NCBI GenBank assembly: GCA_002449265.1
Contig: DKCV01000006.1
Location: 1 to 39,541 of the forward strand
Reading direction: 5' to 3'
Length of the DNA: 39,541 nt
From: Caryophanales bacterium UBA6865
GTDB lineage: Bacteria; Bacillota_I; Bacilli_A; RFN20; CAG-826
The position numbers and the translations under genes are program-made. How positions within the stretch are numbered: position 1 is the stretch's first letter; the number at the start of each line of letters is the position of its first letter. This document shows, in pieces, positions 1 to 6,383 of the stretch. The notes below the pieces were generated by a model. The model was not told where the DNA came from. It made no database searches and saw only the letters and a list, made by a program, of their open reading frames with translations.

Positions 1-79
1 ACATCAATTGAGAACTAACACTAGCGACGAAAATAAACATTAAAGAGATGGTGACGAGAAAAAGTTTTTTGGATATCAT
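1..79 (-). CDS. N-terminus of a secreted or membrane-anchored protein (partial)
   Basis: Only the first 26 codons are inside the window; the gene continues past the left edge. Reading the minus strand from the ATG at 79, the peptide begins MISKKLFLVTISLMFIF and continues VASVSSQ: a short Lys-containing n-region followed by a long hydrophobic core and small residues. That is the layout of a Sec signal peptide or a single N-terminal membrane anchor. A good Shine-Dalgarno (GGAAGGA) sits 7 bases before the ATG, which makes this start credible although the coding part is short. No lipobox Cys is seen in the visible part. Function cannot be guessed. Confidence 0.55.
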   Translation of the reverse strand, partial: MISKKLFLVTISLMFIFVASVSSQLM

Positions 80-827
80 AATCGATTCCTTCCGTTATTT
101 CGTTTATCGCGGAAAAGAATCAATCGCTTACGACTTTTGTTTAATAAGAACAAAAGCAATGATAACGACGCTTTATCTACGCGATGATTTGCCAAAAATA
201 AGGCGGATGTGAACCGCATCCATATTAAACAAGCGTTTTCAAAAATACAAAGAAAATAGATAAAAAAATAGCATATAAATAAAACGTAAATATTTACAAA
301 CCTAAAATATTGTTACCTTGGTTTTAATACATTCCAAAACAAAATCATCCTTATTTTGTGCGCTTCCTTATTTGATAAAAAACGCCAAAATGAGGTAAAA
401 ATTAATTGATCCGATTAAATAAATAAATCAATGTTTTTCGCTTTTGTTTTTGGCAAGGAAGACAGAAGAAAAAACATAAAACAAAATTTCTATTTTTTTA
501 TGATGAGCCATCAGAGGCAACGTGAAACTGCTTCCTATGCGGATGTAACGCTAAAAAGAAATAGTGGTCATGAAAAAAGTTCTTTGTCGGAGTATCAATC
601 GCACTGCTCAGCCACTCTCGTTTCGAAAAGAGTTTTATATTTATGTCACCTAAGAGCGGTGAAGTATCAGGCTTGTTTAACACGGAATGGTGTTTAAACC
701 GCATCGCGACCATATCCGAATTTTAAATTAGGTACGATTTCAGATGAGAAATCTATTTGAGTTGACGATATTGACATAAAAAATTTGAAAATTTTAATAA
801 AGGCAAGTGAAAGATAAGGAGTACGTT
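80..827. other. Gene-poor AT-rich stretch, divergent upstream region
   Basis: No convincing gene lies between the minus-strand start at 79 and the XRE gene at 828. It holds a perfect 8-bp inverted repeat (CTTTTGTT 134-141, AACAAAAG 149-156) in the presumed leader of the minus-strand gene, a small GC hairpin around 203-220 followed on the minus strand by TTATTTTT (a weak minus-strand terminator), a very AT-rich block at 240-430, and the XRE promoter at 771-798. Short open frames at 431-697 and 498-713 have biased, repeat-free sequences, no good ribosome binding site and no family resemblance. Confidence 0.6.
771..798 (+). promoter_or_regulatory. Probable sigma-A promoter of the XRE-ImmA pair
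   Basis: A consensus -35 TTGACA (771-776) and a -10 TTTAAT (793-798, 5 of 6 matches) are separated by 16 bases, about 30 bases before the XRE start. The spacer holds an AAAATTT-GA-AAATTTT near-palindrome, a plausible autoregulatory operator for the repressor encoded immediately downstream. The operator part is inference. Confidence 0.5.
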
Positions 828-1136
828 ATGAAATTGAACGAAAGGATAAAAATGCTAATGGAAGAAAAGCATCTCACGCAAAAAGAGCTTGCTAGTCTTG
901 CTAACATCACGGAGGCTTCAATGTCTAAATACTTAAGTGGGGCCAGGACCCCTCGGATCGATGTCATCGTGAACCTGGCCAATGGTTTAGGGGTGACTAC
1001 CGATGAGCTCATCGGAAACAATATCGAAAAAGGCGATATGGACGTTCTACGCCTTAAAACGGTTCTCGCAAGGGGCATGGAAACGATGTCCGAAGAGGAC
1101 AAAAAGGAATTAATTAAATTTTTGCTAGAAAACTAG
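828..1136 (+). CDS. XRE-family (HTH_3) transcriptional regulator
   Basis: A 102-residue DNA-binding repressor. Residues 6-61 form a Cro/C1-type helix-turn-helix; the core reads TQKELASLANITEASMSKYL (residues 17-36), followed by a Gly and a conserved region ending TTDELIG. The C-terminal 40 residues are charged and probably mediate dimerisation or cleavage by its partner. A GTG start seven codons upstream is open, but the ribosome binding site AAGGAG lies within those codons and points to the ATG at 828. The next gene encodes an ImmA-like protease 12 bases downstream, so the pair resembles the ImmR/ImmA switch of integrative elements and phages, in which the protease relieves repression. Which promoter it controls is unknown; its own and the 1873-3417 operon are the obvious candidates. 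Confidence 0.85.
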   Translation: MKLNERIKMLMEEKHLTQKELASLANITEASMSKYLSGARTPRIDVIVNLANGLGVTTDELIGNNIEKGDMDVLRLKTVLARGMETMSEEDKKELIKFLLEN

Positions 1137-1148
1137 AAAGAAAGGTAT

Positions 1149-1748
1149 ATGAAACTTAGCGATGAAACATACGAACGAATTAAACGCAGAATCGCGGATG
1201 TTTTCGAAGATTATGGCATTAAAGAAATTCCCGTTGATGTCTTTGAAATCGCCAGAAAAATGAAAATAAAAATTGTCTTCGCCTCTGAAATACTCAAAAA
1301 GCATCCTGAGAAAATTGATCAATATTGTTTATACAAATATCCACCTTCTTATATGTATTATGATTCAAACACGCAAAAGTTTATCGTGTACATAGACGAC
1401 GTCGGAGCCAAAATAGAAAGACAGAGGTTTTCCTTAGCTCATGAGCTTATGCACATAATTCTCGGGCATAATGAGCAGAATCCCAAAAACGAGTCTGAGG
1501 CGAATTTCGGAGCGACCTATATTTTGGCTCCGACGTCCCTTGCCTTACTTAGACCTGGTGAACAAAGCCTGCTCGTTCCTGAGAAAATTGCTCGTCTTTT
1601 TGGGGTTTCTGTTTCCGAAGCCGAAATCGTTGCTAGGTATAATTCGAGACGCTTGTCGCTGACGGGTCTTAAAGAAAAAGACTACGAGAGAAAACTTAAT
1701 AGTTTGTTGGAGGAGTCACTCAATGTGAAATTAAGCGAATTCCATTAA
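1149..1748 (+). CDS. ImmA/IrrE-family zinc metallopeptidase (COG2856)
   Basis: A 199-residue cytoplasmic metalloprotease. The zinc-binding and catalytic motif HELMHIILGH is at residues 98-107 (H98, E99, H102), and the family's third ligand is most likely Glu117 in NESEANFGA, followed by the typical LAP segment. Family members cleave or inactivate an XRE repressor encoded beside them, for example ImmR of ICEBs1, or DdrO for IrrE. The residues before 90 and after 150 are variable, as is usual. It follows the regulator at 828-1136 with its own ribosome binding site (AAAGAAAGG) and almost certainly shares its transcript. The role as anti-repressor of the neighbouring regulator is inferred from family and pairing. 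Confidence 0.85.
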   Translation: MKLSDETYERIKRRIADVFEDYGIKEIPVDVFEIARKMKIKIVFASEILKKHPEKIDQYCLYKYPPSYMYYDSNTQKFIVYIDDVGAKIERQRFSLAHELMHIILGHNEQNPKNESEANFGATYILAPTSLALLRPGEQSLLVPEKIARLFGVSVSEAEIVARYNSRRLSLTGLKEKDYERKLNSLLEESLNVKLSEFH

Positions 1749-1750
1749 TA

Positions 1751-1782
1751 AAAAAGCCTTTGCCATTCGCAGTGGCAAAGAC
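1751..1782 (-). terminator. Perfect hairpin with a T-tract only on the minus strand
   Basis: CTTTGCCA (1758-1765) and TGGCAAAG (1773-1780) form a perfect 8-bp stem with a 7-base loop just after the ImmA stop. Read on the plus strand it has no T-run. Read on the minus strand it is followed by GC and six T's, so it is a good intrinsic terminator for leftward transcription. All nearby genes point right, so it either stops antisense transcripts or is inherited from another context. Confidence 0.5.
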
Positions 1783-1785
1783 CTA

Positions 1786-1828
1786 GATATGCTGCAAAGC
1801 ACACCCAACATGTACATTGTAGCATATC
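1786..1828 (+). promoter_or_regulatory. 12-bp inverted repeat upstream of the DUF4417 operon
   Basis: GATATGCTGCAA (1786-1797) and TTGTAGCATATC (1817-1828) pair over 12 bases with one G-U, enclosing 19 bases. The right arm overlaps a weak promoter-like pair, TTGTAG (1817-1822) and TATATC (1839-1844), spacing 16. It could be an operator for the adjacent XRE protein or a 5' hairpin of the operon mRNA. Confidence 0.4.
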
Positions 1829-1872
1829 GATTGAGACTTATATCGCCATTAAGGCAGAAAGGTATTTATACA

Positions 1873-2553
1873 ATGTACAAAGACAAAAATAACATTATCG
1901 AAGATTCGTTTCAATCGTTCTTGGTGAATGATGCGAATTTTACTGACGGGGAGGAGTATCCCATAATCAAAAAAACTATGGTTCCCAACTCCCCTCCAAC
2001 AAAAGTTATGCCCTTTTGCAAGGCAATCACGTACCGAGGAGATTTGAGCGAATACTTTATTTACTTTTATTCGCAAGACGGAACGTTTGAGAGAGTTAGG
2101 AAAAATCCGAAACGATATTTACGTTTTTTCAAAAGGTGCAAAGGCATTTTCGGCTTCGATTTCTCTGTTCATACTGATATGCCACTTGTTAAGCAAAAAG
2201 CTCAGTTGAACGACAATTTGTCTCTTTCGTTTTATTTCGCTAATAAGGGCGTTGCACTATATCCAAACTGTAGGGGAGGCTCAGACTGTCTTAATGACGA
2301 ATATCTTAGCGCGTTTCCGATGCATACTTATTTAGCTCTTGGGGTTCATGGATTCGTTCAATTAAAAGAGCAGCGACATGAATGGAGATTATGGATTGAT
2401 AAAATCGTGAATAAGTTGGAACCTATTGGATTTATAGTCATTGGTCATTTGCCAAAAGATATCGTTAAAGATTATGAAAATAGCGTGAAATTTTATTTTT
2501 TTGATTCTCTTGTCGAAGAAAGACGAAAGGAGGCGGAGAAACATGCCAACTAA
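1873..2553 (+). CDS. DUF4417 family protein
   Basis: 226 residues from the ATG at 1873 (ribosome binding site AGAAAGG); ATGs at 1789 and 1810 are in frame but fall in and after the inverted repeat and lack a good site. The central part reads GIFGFDFSVHTDMPLVKQ, then N-D-N-L-S-L-S-F-Y, GVALYPNCRGGSD, P-M-H-T-Y-L-A-L-G-V-H-G and GFIVIGHLPKDI, the pattern I associate with DUF4417, a family common in phages, plasmids and integrative elements whose activity is not established. The conserved Asp/His/Asn positions suggest an enzyme, but that is speculation. Its last 11 bases overlap the start of the toxin-like gene, so the two are translationally coupled. Confidence 0.7.
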   Translation: MYKDKNNIIEDSFQSFLVNDANFTDGEEYPIIKKTMVPNSPPTKVMPFCKAITYRGDLSEYFIYFYSQDGTFERVRKNPKRYLRFFKRCKGIFGFDFSVHTDMPLVKQKAQLNDNLSLSFYFANKGVALYPNCRGGSDCLNDEYLSAFPMHTYLALGVHGFVQLKEQRHEWRLWIDKIVNKLEPIGFIVIGHLPKDIVKDYENSVKFYFFDSLVEERRKEAEKHAN

Positions 2554-2926
2554 GGGAGCGAGTATGCGCTACGGTAACACCAATGGATCCCATCATCGTG
2601 GCGAGGCAACGGAATTTATTAATTATCAGTGGGCCAAAGATTTCAATAGAGGCGGTGTCGATCGGCATTATAGCGATCATGGAAAAGAGGTAGGTGCCCA
2701 ATCTAAAGAAGAATATGCTGCCAAAGCAGTGCACTTTGCTAATGAAATCGATAGACGAAATTATAAAAGTGTGGTTGATTTTAAAGGGACGACGTATAAA
2801 TACGATCCGAGGAATGGGATGATGGTCGAGGTTTCTAAAGATGGCTATGTCATATCTTATCGTCATGTCGGAAAAGAATTTTGGTATTACTCAAAGAAAG
2901 GAATTAAAACATGGATAAAAATGTAA
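2543..2926 (+). CDS. Small basic protein, candidate RNase-type toxin
   Basis: 127 residues from the ATG at 2543, which has the strong site AGGAGG; the longer open frame upstream only reads through the end of DUF4417. The middle is RHYSDHGKEVGAQSKEEY (residues 41-58), then a beta-rich half with TTYKYDPRNGMMVEVSKDG (83-101) and YVISYRHV. This arrangement (paired His followed by G-K/R-E, then strands with K-Y-D-P and S-K-D-G) resembles the C-terminal nuclease domains of polymorphic toxins and phage-encoded toxins of the barnase/EndoU/colicin (BECR) type. H42, H46, K48, K99 and Y106 would be the residues to test. It has no signal peptide or delivery domain, so it would act inside the cell. It overlaps the next gene by 16 bases. 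The toxin call is inference from motif shape and context. Confidence 0.45.
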   Translation: MPTKGASMRYGNTNGSHHRGEATEFINYQWAKDFNRGGVDRHYSDHGKEVGAQSKEEYAAKAVHFANEIDRRNYKSVVDFKGTTYKYDPRNGMMVEVSKDGYVISYRHVGKEFWYYSKKGIKTWIKM

Positions 2927-3417
2927 AACAAATAAAACCGATGCTATGCCCCGTGTGCGGCAAATTCTATTTTTCCAAGCTGAGCGATGTGGCTATCGAA
3001 CAACTTGGAATGACTCCAAATTCGACTCAATGTACACGTTGTGGATGGTTTTATGATCTTGAACAAACCAAAAATCCCGATTTGAAAAACCAATCTAATA
3101 AAATGTCCTTGAACGAATACAAAGAATGGTACAAAGCGAAAATTAAGGAAAACAAGAAATGGCAGTATTACCTCGACTTTATTGGCGAGCCAGAACCACA
3201 CAAATGCCCCGTGTGCGGTGAATATACTTTCAAAGATTCCCTATCATCCGATATATGCCCCATTTGCGGTTGGGAAGACACGGGATTTGAAGATGTTCCC
3301 GACAAAAAGCCAGGACCGTATATGATGTCTTTTAACGAAAGAAAGGCATGGTTTGAGGAACAAAGGAAAAAAGATCCAAATTTTAGATGGTATGTATCTG
3401 AAAAGAAAAAGAAATAG
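2911..3417 (+). CDS. Double CPCC zinc-ribbon protein, possible partner of the upstream toxin-like protein
   Basis: 168 residues containing two tandem copies of a cysteine-rich CPCC module. Copy 1 has CPVC (C13, C16) and CTRC (C41, C44), then KMSLNEYKEWY. Copy 2 has CPVC (C99, C102) and CPIC (C116, C119), then the well conserved GWEDTGFEDVPD and MSFNERKAWFEEQ. The copies are clearly an internal duplication; copy 1 has a longer spacer between its Cys pairs and has lost the acidic G-W-E-D segment. Eight Cys suggest two zinc ions. CPCC proteins have no settled function. The 16-base overlap with the preceding small ORF, and synthesis from the same mRNA, fit an immunity or antitoxin role, but this is inferred only from context. 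Confidence 0.65.
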   Translation: MDKNVKQIKPMLCPVCGKFYFSKLSDVAIEQLGMTPNSTQCTRCGWFYDLEQTKNPDLKNQSNKMSLNEYKEWYKAKIKENKKWQYYLDFIGEPEPHKCPVCGEYTFKDSLSSDICPICGWEDTGFEDVPDKKPGPYMMSFNERKAWFEEQRKKDPNFRWYVSEKKKK

Positions 3418-4040
3418 AACGCTTTCCACTGAATTTGCTTGACTATGTTAAAAGATTTTACTTTGAAACAAAAATGCCGTTCGTTCAAAACATCTCGAAT
3501 TTTTCTTTTTCCTCTAAAGCGCGGTAACAATAACAAACTTTGTTGCCTCCTTATGGTAATTTTTCGATAAGGGGGATGTGATTAATTAGTATAAGTATCA
3601 TTCGTTACTATATGCCAGCGATGAGACGTTCTTAATATTGATTCTTTTAGAAACTTGGGTGGTTTCATTCTTGCCTTGAGCATAAGTGTATCGTTTAGTT
3701 CAAAAACGGGGCTTTTTCTACTTCATGGGAAATTAAACAATCCGATAAAACATCCGACCAATTTTATTAGCGATGAGCGAATCGAGGTAAGAATAAAGAT
3801 TGCTTGGGGCGCCCACCATAAATAGACCGGACACTTTTGTTTTCCCTAAATTTCGGAAGATAGATTCGCGATGAAAGATGATAATAGTTTATTGTTTTTT
3901 TCAAGTCTGGTAAACAATAAACTTTGTGCAACGTGCACAATATTTTAATATCTTTCGATGAACACTGAATGTTTTTTCATTTGCGATTTCAAAAATGGCG
4001 AAAATCGCCAATTCATCGTATGAAAATGTTCGAAAACGTT
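3418..4040. other. Non-coding stretch between accessory region and S10 operon
   Basis: No open frame with coding character. Visible structure: an imperfect stem GGTAACAA/TTGTTGCC near 3523-3548, an 8-bp palindrome GGGCGCCC at 3808-3815 next to a segment (AGACCGGACACTTTT, about 3824-3838) that vaguely recalls IS3-family ends, and the strong inverted repeats at 3886-3940. It may be decayed mobile-element sequence. Confidence 0.5.
3886..3940. repeat. Two abutting perfect inverted repeats
   Basis: AGTTTATTGTTT (3886-3897) and AAACAATAAACT (3912-3923) are a perfect 12-bp inverted repeat around a 14-base loop. It is followed without a gap by TTGTGCA-ACG-TGCACAA (3924-3940), a perfect 7-bp inverted repeat. 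They lie 100 bases before the S10 promoter. Possible roles are a transcription barrier, a protein operator or an element end; none is proven. Confidence 0.6.
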
Positions 4041-4069
4041 TTGACTCTTCTTACGCGCGGGAGTATAGT
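4041..4069 (+). promoter_or_regulatory. S10 operon promoter
   Basis: TTGACT (4041-4046) and TATAGT (4064-4069) with the optimal 17-base spacer, five of six matches each. It is the only strong promoter I see directly upstream of rpsJ and would start RNA near 4076, leaving a leader of about 140 bases. Confidence 0.75.
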
Positions 4070-4075
4070 CTTCAT

Positions 4076-4217
4076 CGCTGGCGCTTGCGCGGAAGTGTGA
4101 TGTTGCTGACACACCCGTGGACGTTGTCAATGCTGGACAACCGCTGACGGGGGAAGTCAGGGAACTCGCATGGAGCAAGTTGCTAGAAGCCTGAAGAAAA
4201 ATTTAGGAGGAAAATTC
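4076..4217 (+). ncRNA. Structured 5' leader of the S10 operon mRNA (candidate autoregulatory RNA)
   Basis: The leader is much more GC-rich than the sequence upstream and folds locally: GTGTG (4095-4099) with CACAC (4110-4114), and a stacked hairpin CCCGT (4114-4118)/ACGGG (4147-4151) enclosing GTTGTC (4123-4128)/GACAAC (4136-4141). The two helices share base 4114, so they could be alternatives. Leaders of S10 operons are bound by L4 in gammaproteobacteria; whether this RNA has a protein ligand is unknown. Confidence 0.45.
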
Positions 4218-4529
4218 ATGGCGAAAGAAAAAGTCATTCGCGTCCGTTTACAAGCCTATGACCATGCTCTTCTCGACCAAAGTGTCGAAAAGATCATCAA
4301 TGTGGCAAAAGCCACGGGCGCCAGTGTGAAAGGTCCAATCCCTCTTCCCACTGAAAAGCAGGTGTACACGATTCTCCGCGCTACCTTCAAGTACAAGGAT
4401 AGCCGCGAGCAATTCGAAATTCGTACGCACAAAAGATTGATCGATATCGTAAAACCACAAAAGGAAACGGTCGAAGCCCTTAGAAAGCTCGATCTTCCAA
4501 GCGGAGTCGATATCGACATTAAGTTATAA
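4218..4529 (+). CDS. rpsJ: Small-subunit ribosomal protein S10 (NusE)
   Basis: 103 residues, the normal length, from the ATG at 4218 preceded by TTTAGGAGG; an in-frame ATG at 4170 lies in the leader and has no ribosome binding site. Starts MAKEKVIRVRLQAYDH and ends LDLPSGVDIDIKL, both diagnostic of S10. S10 sits in the 30S head and also acts as NusE, bridging NusG and the leading ribosome or joining antitermination complexes. First gene of the superoperon; 13 bases separate it from rplC. Confidence 0.98.
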   Translation: MAKEKVIRVRLQAYDHALLDQSVEKIINVAKATGASVKGPIPLPTEKQVYTILRATFKYKDSREQFEIRTHKRLIDIVKPQKETVEALRKLDLPSGVDIDIKL

Positions 4530-4542
4530 GGAGGATCCATTC

Positions 4543-5241
4543 ATGAAAGCCATCATCGGAAGAAAAATGGGCATGACTGAGGTCTTCGCGGCCGACGGGA
4601 CCATGTACCCAGTCACCGTCATCGAAGTGCTTCCTAATGTCGTCATTCGGAAGAAAACAGTCGAGAAAGACGGCTACGAAGCCATCCAAGTCGGCTATGA
4701 AGACAAGGTCGAGAAACGTTGCAACAAAGCGGAGCTCGGCGAGTTCAAAAAAGCCGGCGTGAGCCCAAAAGAGCATCTATATGAGCTCAAAGGCGACGAA
4801 ATCTATGCCAAAAACGTTGGCGAGTCGCTTGATGCCAGTATGTTCACTGCTGGCGAAGTCATCGACGTCATCGGCACAACCAAAGGCCATGGTTATAGCG
4901 GCACCATCAAAAAGTATGGTCACCACATCGGTCCAAAAGGCCATGGTAGTGGATATCACCGCGGTATTGGCTCCTTGGCCAATAACGGTCGTGACAACAA
5001 CCGTGTCATCCCAGGCAAGAAGATGTCTGGACACTGGGGACCAGAAAGCGCGACGATTCTTAACGTCACCGTCATCGAGAGCAACCCAAGCAAGAATTAC
5101 ATCCTTGTGAAAGGCGGAGTCCCAGGCGCAAAGAAGAGCATCGTTATGCTCCGCAGTGCCGCTCTCACCCAATTCGGAAAACCAGAAGTGAAGCCTCTTA
5201 TTGATCTCACTCCTGCCGAAGAAACGAAGAAAGGAGAATAA
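4543..5241 (+). CDS. rplC: Large-subunit ribosomal protein L3
   Basis: 232 residues, about 20 longer than the common form through its Thr/Pro/Glu/Lys-rich C-terminus. IGRKMGMTEVF at the start and GKKMSGHWGPE near residue 165 are L3 signatures; the latter belongs to the loop that reaches the peptidyl-transferase centre. L3 nucleates early 50S assembly. Ribosome binding site AAGGAGG, 8 bases before the ATG. Confidence 0.97.
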   Translation: MKAIIGRKMGMTEVFAADGTMYPVTVIEVLPNVVIRKKTVEKDGYEAIQVGYEDKVEKRCNKAELGEFKKAGVSPKEHLYELKGDEIYAKNVGESLDASMFTAGEVIDVIGTTKGHGYSGTIKKYGHHIGPKGHGSGYHRGIGSLANNGRDNNRVIPGKKMSGHWGPESATILNVTVIESNPSKNYILVKGGVPGAKKSIVMLRSAALTQFGKPEVKPLIDLTPAEETKKGE

Positions 5242-5246
5242 CGAAT

Positions 5247-5879
5247 ATGGCAAATATTGAATATCCAGTCGTTAATCTCTCTGGCGAGAAAGTTGGTTCC
5301 GTTACTCTCTCTAGCGAGGTCTTCGGAATCAAAGACGCGAACGAACAAGTCATCCATGACGCTGTCGTTACGCAAAATGCGAATGCTCGTCAAGCCACGG
5401 CTAAGACCAAGAAACGTCATGAAGTCAGTGGTGGCGGCAAAAAGCCATGGAGACAAAAAGGAACTGGGCGCGCCCGTGCGGGTAGCAGCCGCTCCCCAAT
5501 CTGGGTTGGCGGTGGTAAGGTCTTCGGTCCTGACGGAAATCAGAACTACAAACTTTCCCAAAATAAACAAGCCCACGCCTTAGCAATGAAGACGGTTCTC
5601 TCCCAAAAAGTGAATCACGGTCTCATCATCGTTGATAAAATGGAAACCGCAAAGGTCTCCAGCAAAGAATTCGTCCTTGCTCTTAATGCTTTGAAAGCAA
5701 ATGGCAAGAGTCTTGTGGTTGCTGAAGCGAATAGCGAGAACTTAGTTCTTAGCGCCCGCAACCTCGAGAAAGTCGTTTTGAGACCTCTTGGTAATGTCTC
5801 AGTAAGCGACATTCTCAATAGTGACAATCTCATCATCTCTAAAGATGCGATTGCCTATATCGAAGGAGGACTTAAGTAA
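5247..5879 (+). CDS. rplD: Large-subunit ribosomal protein L4
   Basis: 210 residues. The tunnel-lining loop is recognisable (KKPWRQKGTGRARAGSSRSP, about residues 64-83), with the Lys/Arg positions known to contact 23S rRNA and macrolides. In some bacteria L4 also represses its own operon through the S10 leader. The TAA stop overlaps the ATG of rplW (TAATG), so translation is coupled. Confidence 0.97.
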   Translation: MANIEYPVVNLSGEKVGSVTLSSEVFGIKDANEQVIHDAVVTQNANARQATAKTKKRHEVSGGGKKPWRQKGTGRARAGSSRSPIWVGGGKVFGPDGNQNYKLSQNKQAHALAMKTVLSQKVNHGLIIVDKMETAKVSSKEFVLALNALKANGKSLVVAEANSENLVLSARNLEKVVLRPLGNVSVSDILNSDNLIISKDAIAYIEGGLK

Positions 5880-6316
5880 TGGCAGACGAGAAAATTGTCG
5901 AAGCGGCCGTAGAAGAAAAACCAGCCGCCAAGAAGGCCACGAAGAAGGCCCCGGCGAAAAAAGAAGTCAAAGCCGAAAAGGTCGAAGCGAAAGAAGAAGC
6001 GAAGAAAGTTACCTTCGCTGCTCCAGTCGCTCATGACTATGAAGTCATCCTTGAACCAGTCATCACCGAAAAGAGCATGGCTCTTATGCAAAACGAGAAC
6101 AAAGTTACGCTTAAGGTGAATGACAAAGCGAACAAAATCGAAATCAAGGACAGCTTCCAACGCTTATATCAAGCTCCAGTTGAAGAAATCAAAGTCTCCA
6201 ACGTCATGGGCAAGAAAAAAAGCCGCGGCGGACGCTACCAAGGAACAACCCCTGGTTACAAGAAGGCGGTCATCACTCTCAAGAAGGGTGCTGCGATCGA
6301 CCTCTTCAAAGAGTAA
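5879..6316 (+). CDS. rplW: Large-subunit ribosomal protein L23 with an N-terminal Lys/Ala tail
   Basis: 145 residues against about 95 for typical bacterial L23. The canonical domain begins near residue 54 (YEVILEPVITEKSM) and ends with GRYQGTTPGYKKAVITLKKG. The first 50 residues are a low-complexity acidic/basic tail with repeats of A-K-K and P-A-K-K. L23 lies at the exit of the polypeptide tunnel, where trigger factor and SRP dock, so the extra tail would be expected at or near the exit. Start fixed by the TAATG overlap with rplD. The next gene follows after a longer 67-base spacer. Confidence 0.95.
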   Translation: MADEKIVEAAVEEKPAAKKATKKAPAKKEVKAEKVEAKEEAKKVTFAAPVAHDYEVILEPVITEKSMALMQNENKVTLKVNDKANKIEIKDSFQRLYQAPVEEIKVSNVMGKKKSRGGRYQGTTPGYKKAVITLKKGAAIDLFKE

Positions 6317-6383
6317 GGGAACACCATCGCGTATATATATAAAATAAGATTACGCGTAAAGAATCCACTATAGGAGAAAAGTA
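6317..6383 (+). promoter_or_regulatory. AT-rich spacer with a small hairpin before rplB
   Basis: CGCGTA and TACGCG flank a TATATATAAAATAAG core, giving a 6-bp stem with an AT loop. The core contains -10-like hexamers, but no good -35 is seen. Most junctions in this part of the operon are under 25 bases, so this one may carry an internal promoter or an RNA processing site. Confidence 0.3.

Noticed and set aside
225..680. TTAAACAAGC (225-234) and GCTTGTTTAA (671-680) as terminal repeats of a small mobile element
   Set aside because: Only 10 bases match, flanks do not extend the similarity, there is no target duplication, and such a match is expected by chance in AT-rich DNA of this length.
431..697. 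88-residue open frame on the plus strand, and a 71-residue frame on the minus strand at 498-713
   Set aside because: No good ribosome binding site, no family resemblance, and amino-acid composition typical of random AT-rich frames.
2465..2866. 133-residue minus-strand frame opposite the toxin-like gene
   Set aside because: It is the complement of well-supported plus-strand genes with overlapping starts and strong ribosome binding sites.
3945..4178. 77-residue minus-strand frame over the S10 leader
   Set aside because: It covers the S10 promoter and structured leader; no ribosome binding site or recognisable sequence.
4170..4217. 16-residue extension of S10
   Set aside because: The ATG lies in the leader without a ribosome binding site; the canonical start has TTTAGGAGG.
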